64,000 nucleotides of DNA from Latrodectus hesperus (Eukaryota > Arthropoda > Arachnida > Araneae > Theridiidae). Where the stretch lies: positions 19,980,997 to 20,044,996 of the forward strand of contig CM075857.1 of the NCBI GenBank assembly GCA_037975125.1, in the 5' to 3' direction. Within the stretch, counting starts at the first letter, position 1; every line of letters begins with the position of its first letter. Shown here in pieces: positions 42,301 through 54,300 of this stretch. The notes under the pieces were generated by a model, which searched no databases, had not been told where the DNA came from, and saw only the letters and a list, made by a program, of their open reading frames with translations. The position numbers were made by a program, and so were the translations under genes.

Positions 42301-45300
42301 ACTTCCTCATTTTTGAATTTGACTTATAATTGTGAATTATTTTTATTATGTAGCTCAGTCAAGACATTTATGCATGGTCGTTTCAAGCATATTAATAAAT
42401 TCACAAAAGTTTATCCTTACAAAGTTAAAGTTAATTAAGGGTACTCTTTTGTGCTTCTGAAGGCTTGAAATAATTGCCATTCATTTGGTGCATAGTTAGA
42501 AAAGTACTTATAATGAAGTAGCACTCTCTTTATGTTCTTACTGCTATTTAGTTTTTGCTTGCCAGAAGTTTCACTATTTGGGTATTACCTATTGATTAGA
42601 AATCTCCAGTAGATTTATTCCAAATAAGAGGATTTATATTAAAACAGTTATTCTTCAAATCATGAAATAAGGCATTTTGTTTAAAATTCAACTTTAAGAT
42701 ATTGTTGCAAGAAAAAATCCTACAATGGAAAAAAAATACAAAAGCAAAATTGATTAAAAAATTCTACATTTTCTTTTTTTACAATCATGAGCTTTATGTA
42801 TTTATGGTATTAGGAGAGGATATATCAGGGAATTTGAATTGTGTGCATTGGATTTGTACCATTCGTCAGAATCAGACTCATTTCTTCTTTCCTCATCATC
42901 GTTATCCTCAGCGTTCCAGAGCACGTCATCTTCACTGCCATTCAATGAATTTGAAATGCAGCATTTCTTAAAAGATTTCACAATCATTGGTGCCTCGATG
43001 CATTTCCAGGCAGTAGAAACCCAGTGTGCAACAAATTTTCCTGTGGGGGTCAAATCAAGGTTTGGCTCACAAAACCATTTTTCTTACTTCACCTGAACAT
43101 ACTCTTTAAAAGGTTTATTTATACTAACAATCACACACAGTTGTTGTAACAGATGTCATCCCTCCAGGAATGATAACAAGATCACTGCCTAGGCTGTGCA
43201 TCTTTTTTACGATGCCGTTGAGATGACCATGTAATGCGTCCAGACAAAGCATAGATGGTGGATTGGAGAGCCCACTGGGACAGCATTCCCATACATTTCG
43301 GAGCCAATCGAGCATTAATGACTCTGACATCCACCCCTTCTCTTGGTTTCAAATCAGGACATCATTTGGGAACAGCTTTTCATTTTAGGGGTTTTAGGAC
43401 ATGTTTTCCGTTTGAAGATTAAGAAAGGGGTAAGTTTGCAACTGTCTGCTGTTATTGCCAACGTCACTGTTACGCATTTTTCACATCCCGAAGTTTTGAT
43501 GATAACTTCTTTAGTCCCCTTCTCCATAATGGTGTAGTTATGAGGCATATAAAACCAAATTGGTGTCTCTTTAGTGTTGCCAATTTGCCCCATTGAAAAA
43601 TTATTTTCCTTCCGAAGTGTGATGACATACCGCTGAAATGTTAGTTTTCCCTCAAAATTTGCAGGAAGCTTTTGGCATATTGTTGTACGGCGTCTTAGAG
43701 ATAAGCTCATCCGCTTCATAAACCGATCCATCCATCCACGGATAGCCTTAAACTTTTGTTTCGGTATTCCAAGAATTTCAGCCTCTTTTGCTTTATTTCT
43801 TCTGTTGTCACTAGAGTCACAGGTTGTCCAATCTTCCTCCTTTCACGCACAGATTCCAAAACTTTTTCTTCAATTTTAGGGTGTCTTTCTTTGCGAGGGC
43901 CAGTGAATTTCTTTCTACTAGCTTTAGTTGCAAACAGTACCAATTTCTGTTGCTGCAACAAGCGAACATTGTTCTCAGCTTCATTGAACTCTCTCTCTGC
44001 CTTTCTATTGCCATTTTTTTTTCAGCATAAAGAACTACTTTATGTTTGAAAGTAGCATCATATGACATTCTTCTTTGTTTGCCCTCCATTTTTTAACTAT
44101 GTACTCTGCAGTTTGTATCCTCTATGCAATAATGTGTCAACAATAAATGTAACGGTAAATATAGTAGAAAAATACAATAATCCATTGTTACGATTTAAAT
44201 TTGGTTGACGTCATTGGCGAACTGCTGACCTTACACTCGAATCTAATGCACACCCCAATTTTGAATACTGCATTTGGCCATAAACGGTGCGCATTAGATT
44301 TGTGTAAATACGGTATGTTGTCACAAATATAACTAGTATGGGTAAGTGCAAAATAGCACTACAGGGTTGATATCAAGTCACAGCTAGACACATAGAATTT
44401 TATTTATGTAATGATGAATGCATAAAAATATGTTCTTCAGTATTTAAAAATTGATGTCACCTTATAATAAATCAATAAAAAATTTTTTTAACTTTGTTAA
44501 ATTTTTTCTAATTTTAGTGCTCGTGTAAATTTGCTAAATGCATACAAGAACTAAATTTTTTTATAAGTATGCCATTGGCTATATTTTATTTGATAATTCT
44601 GTTAAGTACCTATGCACATTTATTACCATTAAAAAAGTAGATAAAAGCAAAAATTTAATTTTTATAGCTAAAATCTGTTATTTTGTGAAATAAAGAACCA
44701 TTTAAAATCGTAATTCATAAATACTAAAGTTAGTGCTACAAAACATTTATTAGACTGATTCATCTGGCTACCATTATTCCATATTGTAGCTAGATTTAAG
44801 TGTTTAATAAAGCAGAAGAAATTGGGTTATTCATTTTGAAAATATCTTACAATCAAATCAATTTTTGGTGCAGTAAAAGAAAATACATGGAGAAGTTTAT
44901 GACCATGAAGTATGCAGTTAATATGTAGACAACCAAACATACTGAGAGTGATAATTTGAAATATCTGAAAGCGAGTAGGAAAAAAAATCCCTGGTCTGTA
45001 TAAAGCTGTAATGCTGTAGAATTTTTTAAAAAATTTTTCCAATGGCTTGAAATAGAACAAAACCCTACTAAAATATTGATTTTAAAGCATTTTAGCTGGA
45101 AAACAGCACCCAGCTGGTTATTAAAATTACTTCTCTAAGAAAGCACTTACAAAATAACACTTAAAGAAAATGTGCATCAGTTTTTTATTACATAAATTAT
45201 ATTTGATCATTATTTCCTTGTGAAATTGGTTGTAGTACCTCATGCAAAAAAATAATGTTAACCAATACGTTTCGGACTGTTGAAATTGAACTGTTGCCTA

Positions 45301-48300
45301 CTAGGATCGTGTCTTGCTGAATGTGTTCTTTGAGATTCCATGATTATTTGGGATCCTTGAATTCAGCATAGTCATATAGAATGGTGCAATAAATCTTAAC
45401 AGTCTGCTATAAATAATAGATATTATTCACACAGCTGTGATAGATCATAGAGTAATGTTGTGAAAAGTAATGCCGCACACAGAAATATAGTCATTTGAAG
45501 GACAGACAGCATGGGCTGTCAATTATTCGATTATGACTTTGTACCTTCATGCAAATCCTATTTCTGTTCACGACATTATGGTGTTACTTCTGTGTTTGAC
45601 AACATAGTTGCATATTGATAGTTTTGAACTTTGGCTGTTACATTTTTGTTATACTAAGCCCTGTGGGTTTATACTCTTTTAGCTTTGTGAAATGCTTCAT
45701 TGCAGTTGGATAATTCATTAGATCATATTCTAATATCCTTTGAATCTTTCTTGATACAGTAAAGGTTTGGCTTGTGCTCTGTAGCATATTTTCCAGATCT
45801 CTCATTAATGAAAAATCTAATGAATAGCAGTCAATCAACCACAGCATTTTATCATTGTCATCATACTTCGCTCGCGCCGAGCTGGCAGCCGAATGGTTAG
45901 CGCTCTTGCCTTCGGTTCAACAGTTTGTGGGTTCGAATCTCACCTTGGGCATGGCTGTTTGTAGTGGTTCAGAATCCACTTAACACCGTAGATCCCGGTC
46001 TAATTAGCCCTCGTGTGCAAAAAATTACTGTTAAGCGACAAACAAAACAAAAAATACTTCAGTCTCTAGCTAATTAAATTGTGACGTCAGTTTGAAGCAG
46101 CATATGTTAATGTACCTATCATCCAGTATTTGACTCTGTGATATAATCAGTGCTATTATTGTTACCAAAGAAGATTTTATGGTTATTGAGTTCTCAGTCT
46201 TCCAAATTTCTTGAAAATTTAGTCAATTATTATTTTCAGTATGTTTTTGTTCCATACACATTATATATTTGCATTTTTTTCTGGTGTAGAAATTTCAATG
46301 TTCAGTTGTGTGTTTTGGTTATGGCTTTTCTAAAATATGTGATCACAAAATCTAATTGCATTACTTCTTATCCTGTAATTTTACAATATGGCCTGAAATT
46401 GCTTAAAAATAATTAAATTTAAATCTCTATAATGTTTATTCAAGTTTTTGATTTATTTATGTAATTTTTCTCAGTATTCTAATTTTACTGTATGATTTAA
46501 AAGGGTAATTTTGTCACTAGTAATCCTTCTTTTAAAATGACATAGCAAAGTTAGCTTACATTTGAAAGCATGAGAGCAAAGTTTTGTTTGTACTCTGAAA
46601 ATAATAAATCTATTGTGCTATTCATACTGTAGTAATCAATTATAAATGGAACTCTGGCACATGACATATTTAAAGGAAGCATTTTTAAAATATATTCTAG
46701 CGTTTTCATACAATGAACACATATAGCCTTTTAATTTATAAAGTTTTATGTTTATTGCACATTTAGCTTTATAAATCTCAATGTAAACATTTTGGCAAAA
46801 TCATTATGCATTTAATAAATCAAAATTCCCTTTACTTCAAAAACTTAAGCATAAACTTGGACAAAAAAACTTCACTTTATTTTTATAACTAATTATTTTT
46901 ATCAAAATAAAGCACTAAAATTTCAATAAAAGAATAAATTGCAGGTATGTATTTTCTCACGGTAGTTCTTTAATAAAATATTGAATATTAAACATGAAAA
47001 CATTTCTTTCATTTTTGATAATCTGTATTAATGTTAGATATGTTAATTAATATTTTCCTTTAATAACCTAATTTTTAATGAAACGTTTTTCTACAGATTT
47101 CAAAGTTTTCCTTATAAAATCTAAAGCTTATTTCCTTAAAAAAAATTTTTTTTATTATTCATATATTATTCAAACAGCTGTAATTCTTTCTACTTTCTGC
47201 TTTTTCTTAAAAATAAGTCATTACTTTTTGTGTGCAAATTTTTGTTTTTTGTAGTTTGTGTTCTGTGATAAATACACTTATAAATGATTCGTTTGATCTA
47301 ATTAAATACTGATAAAGTAAATTTTTTAATTGAAATAGTTGAGTTTCTAAACAATTTGCAATTAATAATAGAAGAATTTAGCACTTAAAATTTTCTGTAA
47401 CATGAAACAGTATTTAGAAAATGTATTTTTATATTTACAACAAGGATAAATAATTTAATGAACTTTGATTATAATTTTGCTTTGAATATTTTCATGATTA
47501 AATAAAATATTTCTGTTAACTGTTTTATAAAAGTATTTAAAAAGCAAATGTTAAGCCATTAATGTATTGCTTATACATAAAATTGCTTTAATGCTTTGAC
47601 TAATCTATTTTTAACGTTCAAGTACTTTCAATTTTTGTATTAAATTTAAAAAGTTTTATTTTTTGGCTTGAATCTCAATTTTTATTTTAGAGGATTTGAA
47701 AGCATTTGAATTGAAAAAGGCTGAAATTCTTGCAAGAGGTGATAAAGTGTAAGTTATTGTCTTTATAATTCAAAAGATTATTTTTCATTTAAATTACATG
47801 TTTTGAATTCATTTAAATATTTTACCTTAGGAAGCCTGATGAAGTAGTGAGACCCAAAATACCTTTACAAGCTTGCTTAGAACGCTTTGCAGCTGAGGAG
47901 GTGGTGGATGATTTTTATAGTACAGCCTTAAACCAGAAAGTAACTGCTACAAAGTATGTATCTCTAATATTTTATGTTATTAAGTGTCTAAATTACAGAG
48001 TTGAAACATTTTTTGTTTTTAGAGAAATAATTTGAAATTTTGTTTTTTGTTTTTTTCAGGTCTACACGCTTACGAAGTTTTCCCGATTATCTGTTGCTGC
48101 ATTTAAAGAAATTCACCATTGGTGATGATTGGGTCCCTAAGAAACTTGGTAATTTAAAGATGTATTTTTTTTAAATAGCATGTTTTAATTTAAAAGCTTT
48201 AATATTTATGATTATATAGGATTTTCAGTTCTTTTTAATATATTCAAGTGATGTTTCTTACTTGGTTTATTATAAAGTATAAAGTCAGTATTAGTATGAT

Positions 48301-51300
48301 AGATTGTAATACACTCACTTCCAAAAATTAAGTACAGAGATTTAAACTGCAAAAAAATCAACAAATACTGTTTTGGTTGACACAAAATTTGGCAGGAAAG
48401 TAGCATATATATTTATGCATAAAATAAATCAATAATTATATACCGAAATGAAAACAATGTTAAGTTTTTGTAAGTTATCAGATAATGACATACTGGAGAT
48501 TTAAACAGAATTATGTATAAAGTTAAAATAAACAGCATAAAATGAAAAAAAGGACATTAATAAGGTATGTGATCCCCCTCATCTGTATACAAAGTTTACA
48601 ACTTGTGACCATGCTTTCAATTAGGTGTTCAACCACTGCAGAATTAAGCAATAGCCATTCTTCTTGTAGAGCAGTTTCCAGCTCAATAAGAGTGTCTAGA
48701 GGTGGGAAACGTGAAGATACAGCACACCCAAGAGCATTCTAAAAATTTTCAGGGGATTAAGGTGGGGCGAATATGCTGGCCACGCCATTCTCGCAATCCC
48801 TTCACTCTCCAGGTAGTTATCAAAGATGTCTGCTCTATGGAGACGTGCGTTATCGTCCATTAAAACAAAAGTGAGGCCAACTGCTGCAGCGTAGAATTTC
48901 AAAATGGGTTCTAGGACTTCATCTCGATATCAGACAGCTGTCACACAGAACACTGTTTAAAGATGTGCAGGTCAGTGCAATATCCTGATGAAATCCCTGC
49001 CCAGACCATAATGCTTCCGCCTCGAAATGCATGCTGTTCTGGGGCTGATTGCGTGTTCCTTATTCATGCCATATTCTTATACGCTTGTCATCTGGCTCCA
49101 AAACAAATCTTGACTCATCAGTAAACGTGACATTGCCCCAGTCAGACACAGTCCAATTGGTATGTTCCTGGCACCACTTTAATCGTGCCCCTCTTAATTG
49201 GATGGATAGACAAACACAAACTCGAAGTTCCCGGGCGTACAGTCCACTCTTATGTAATCTTTGGCTTACAGTAGCTGCAGAAATCATCTTACCAATAGAT
49301 GCTGTAACCATAGATGTCACACGTGTCGAGGTCGCTCTGCAATTCCGCTTGGCTAAAATCGCAATATATCGATCTTCCGCAGGGTTTGCGACCTTTGGGC
49401 GACCAGCTACAGGCCTTCGGACAACTATCTGTATGGTTTGGAATTGTTTCCGTGAGCACAAATTACAGAATGATGAATGCCGAAGGAAAGAGCAACATCT
49501 GAGATTGACTGTACTGCTTCAATGCGCCCCACAGCACGCCAGCACTCAGAATCTCATTAGTCTTCTGGAAGTCATAGAAACATGTACGTTTTGAAAATAA
49601 ACTATACGAAAGTGTTACCCTAGTACAAACTTAAATTCATATATTCAGTGCTTTTAAGTTTTAGTCTAGTACAGTTCTATATTTAATTTTCTTATCACCA
49701 TATTTATCATGCATTTAAAATACTTGTGCATTATTTTCAACTTTATTTTCTGCTATGCCTGACCGGCATACTCCTGTACCATTTATTACAAACACTTAAA
49801 ATTTTACTTTGCCGAACTGGCATATCGAATTTCATGATTAAATTAACTTACTGTATACGCATGCCAGTTCGTCAAAGGGGCGTATCCCAGGTGTTTTAAA
49901 AACACTGATTTCAGAAAATCAAACTCTGGTGTCTGATGGTTTTGGTTGGAAACTTTTATGTTCATCGGTATTATAATTTTACTTATTTCTGTTAGTAATG
50001 AATTATTTAATTGGAATATCTTTATCTATTCTGAAATTTTAAACTTAATTTATGTTATGTAATTATTATATATATTTAGTATCAATAAATAAAGCTTATT
50101 ACTTTTGAGCTATTTATTGGCATGTTATTAGTTTCTTATTTATTAATAGAACGAAATACTTTAGGTATTTAAACTAATAGCTGGCATTCCTTTAACTGCA
50201 TTAAAATATAATATTTGCAGCTCTGCTTAGCGTGGTAATTATTTTGGCAATTAGCCTAATGGTGGGTATTGGTAAAAAGACATCTGCCCACAGATATTTA
50301 AAAAGTAGTATAGACTGACAAAATAGGTTATGGGCTCAGGTTACGTATTAAATATCTTGAAATTTATCTCGGGATAGTTAATCAGTCATAATACTTTAAG
50401 CAAATTTTTACCCATCTTAAAATGTATTAGATTATTTAAGATGGGGGGCTATATTGATATAAATTTTTTGAATTTAAAGTAATAATAATCAAATTTTATA
50501 AATTAATCTTTTCTCAAAAAAAAAAAAAATTGTGATTTTGTTAATTTTTCTTGCCATGGCTACTTACGCAATTAATAAGTTAAGCAACCAAAACTATGAG
50601 ACATGGACTTCAGACATAAAGTTCATTCTGATGGAGAGAAATGTGTGGGAGGTTGTAAAAGGAGCTGAAAAAGCCCCTATTCCACCGATATTAAAAACTG
50701 AAACTGGTTCATTCGAAGATTTGAATGATACTGCGTATCTCAAAAGTCTTAAAGAATTCAATAAAAACAAAAACATCGCTTTATCTCTGATATATTTGAA
50801 TATTGATGAAGATCATCGACGTATAATAGATGGAATAGAAGATCCAGTAGTTGCTTGGGAAACATTGTTGAAGTACTTCCATCCAGATACTAGAGCGAAT
50901 CATATGACTATATTTTCAGAATTATGTGATACTAAAATGTTACTTGAGGAAAGTATTCTCATGTTTTCAACGAGATTATTAAAAGTCTACAACAGATTGA
51001 AAACTATAGATCCTACTTTTAATGAAAAATATGCTAGTTTTCAACTTCTGAGATATCTTCCTATGCATTTCGACAGAATAGTGCAAGTTATTCTTGGTTG
51101 GCCGGATGAAAACTTTAACTACAAAGCTATTACAGACGCCCTGAATGCAGAAGAGGTTCGTCTTCAGTTACGAGAAAAAGACTCTCTAACGCAGGCTAGT
51201 GCAGTAACGCCTGTGAAGAAACAAATTATCTGTTATGGTTGTCAAGAGCCTGGGCATTATAGAAATTCATGTCCTCTTAAAGTACAATCACTGAAAGTAT

Positions 51301-54300
51301 CCAGATGTTTTAGACGAAAATACAGGAGCCATTCCAGATGTTTTAGTCCAGAATGTAGGAGCCAAACCAGACGTTTCAATCCAGAATACAAAGGTCCGTA
51401 CAGAGAACCCAGATCTGACTTTGTGGCAGAAAGGAACCAGTCACGTAGTTCAAATTCCACTTTTCAAAATCAACCTCGTTTCTCCAGGTGTAAGGACAAA
51501 CATAAGCGTGGTACTGTATCTAGAAACATCACTTCGACAAACAAAGACGGACATTCGCCATGTAAGTCAAACTTTTCTATTACAAGTTTATTTAATCAAA
51601 CTAAAGAAAGAGTGAATTGGGTTTTTGATACAGCAGCTTCACATCACTTTTGTAAAGAAAGAGACCTCTTCATTAATTTTGTACCCTTAATCAATGAAAA
51701 GATATCAGTTGCCATTGACGGTGTTGACTTTCCTATTGAGGGAAAAGGAACTGTTAAATTGTTATTTGGTTTACAAAAGTATACATTAAATGATGTAATG
51801 TACTCTCCAAATTTACGGAGAAATCTTATTTCAGGCCCAAAACTAGATATTCAGGGTTTTGTGTATCATGGCGGTAACGGTGTAGTGAAAGTCTCAGAAA
51901 AAGGGGGAAAACGGTTTTTAAGGCCATATTAAAAGAAGGTATTTACCAAGTTTCACCCCGTATAGTTAAAGCTGACAAAAACGTTTCATTTACAACCAAC
52001 TTAAAAGATAGCAAAGCTCTTGAACTATGGCATAGACGTTTTGGACATATCAGCACGTCCACTATTTCACATACCAGTAGGAAAGGGGGAGTGATTGGCT
52101 TACCACTCTTAAACGATAAGACAGTCTTTTGCGAACCATGTAAAATGAGTAAATATCGAAGAGTTTCATTTAAGTCTCTGAGAGAAGTGAGATCCAAGGC
52201 TCCGTTAGAGCTATTATATGCTGATGTTTGGGGTCCTCAATCTGTCAAAGGAAGAATGGGAGAAAGGTATTTTATTACCATAATTGATGATTATTCACGT
52301 AAAGTTTCATTATTTCCTATGTCTGAGAAATCTGAGGTTTTTGGTATAATTAAAACGTATATTACCAGAGTTGAAAATATTTTAAATAAAAAGGTTAAGG
52401 CATTTAGAACAGATAATGGGACAGAATTTGTGAATAGACAGATACAAAATTATTTTGCTGAAAAAGGGATCGCTCATGAATTAACGAATATATTCACCCC
52501 GGAACAAAACGGTGTTAGTGAAAGATATAACCAAACTGTCGCAAGTGGTGCTAGAGCAGTTCTGCAGGAATCTGGTCTTCCTAAGTGTTTTTGGCCTGAA
52601 GCCATGCTATATTTTACATATACTTGGAATAGAGTGTGCCACAATAAGCTGAACAAGACGCCTTGCGAATTATTCTCAGGATCCAGACCCTCTGTCAAAC
52701 ACTTAAAGCCTTTTGGTACTGTAGCATATATAGGTGTACCCCGACAACATAGAAAAAAGCTAGATACCAGAGCCCGAAAAGGTTTCCTCGTTGGTTACGC
52801 ATTTCGTACAAAAGGATACCGGATTTGGATGCCAGAAACAAACAAAATAATTGAAACTATTAATGTTTCTTTTAATGAGAAAATTGTGTACAAAGACACT
52901 TTAAGTGGAGCAGTGCTGGGCCCTAGTAACAGGATTTCGACTGTCTCTAATGAGTATGAAGTAGGAAGTGACGATGATATCGGATACCACATTGTACCTC
53001 GTGATTCTGAAAGTGACGACAGTGATCCTGAAGTCTCCATAGACGATATTCCTAGCCCTATATCAGAACCTAGATTAGTAAACTGGGAAAGAAAGGCTAT
53101 TCAGAGGAAAGATAGATCGCGTACAGATGTCTATTATTATGAAGAAGGCAAGAAGGAAAGGTTAAGATCCCTGAATGATGTTGCAAAATACTGCAGTAAA
53201 AATAATATTGTTTTCAATCCTAATTTATTTGATTTTAAAGGAACAAATCGGACACAAGGTCTTGTTTTGAGCAGTCGTGATGCAGTTTTAACAGATAATG
53301 AAGATAATGGGACCACCAATAATCTTAGCATATCTAGCTGACTAGATCGCATTCCTATACCAAAGACTTATAAGCAGGCAATTGAATCGGAATATAAGGA
53401 CGAGTGGTTAAATGCCATGAAAGAAGAACTCTGTATCATGAAGAACCGGGGAGTGTGGCATTTGGAAGACTTACCAGAAAATACCACACCTATTGGATGT
53501 AGGTGGGTATTTACCGTAAAAAGAGATGATACAGGTAAAATTGTAAGATTTAAATCTCGACTAGTAGCACAGGGTTATAAACAGGAGAAGGGTATCTCAT
53601 ATGATGAAACTTTTTCCCCTGTGGTCAACTTTAGTTTAATCAGATTTTTCTTTTCGTTGCTCGTATCATGTAAAGGTTGGTACCACCTTCAATGTGATAT
53701 AACAGGAGCTTACCTTTATGCCCCTTTGGAAGAGCGAATTTATATGACACAGCCTCCAGGTTTTGAAGAAACTAGTCAAAAGAGAAAATTCTGTCGTTTA
53801 GATCGAGCTATATATGGATTACGACAAAGTGGTCGACAATGGTTCTATGAGATCCATAATGTTTTGTTAAAAATGGGTTTTTGTAAATTTCAGTGGGGTA
53901 ACTGTGCTTATTTATTAGGAGATTACTTAGTTTTGATATTGTATGTTGATGACTTTGTTATATTTGGCAGAGACCAAAAGACAATCGATAAAACTATTAA
54001 TAATTTGAAAAACCATTTTGACATAAAAGTACTAGGTAAGACTCGTACCCTTTTAGGCGTAGAGTTTGGTGAGGAAAATGGTAGTGTCTTGATTCATCAA
54101 CGCTCATACATTAAAGACGTATGTGAGCGTTTCCAACGATTTAAAATACCAATTTCATCACTACCCATATCTAAAGGTTCAATTTATTCTAAAACTTCCT
54201 GTCCCTCTACAGCGGAGGAAGAAAGAGAAATGCTAAAATACCCCTATAGAAGTGTATTAGGTTGTCTATCCTTTTTGGCTAATAGAACTCGCCCTGACAT

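Larger units (their letters stand above)
41845..47690 (+). other. Usp5 intron 12 (GC-AG, 5.8 kb)
   Basis: A GC-AG intron carrying a pogo-like transposon (about 42800-44318), an unclassified reading frame (45638-45847) and a fairly young SINE (45870-46053). The rest is AT-rich. Confidence 0.85.

Noticed and set aside
49049..49594. 181-codon plus-strand ORF
   Set aside because: It lies antisense to the Tc1 transposase remnant and has no features of its own; a shadow frame.
51914..51922. Programmed -1 frameshift site in Copia
   Set aside because: The heptamer is not a standard slippery sequence, Copia elements usually lack such a shift, and homopolymer error is more likely. Kept only as a point to check.
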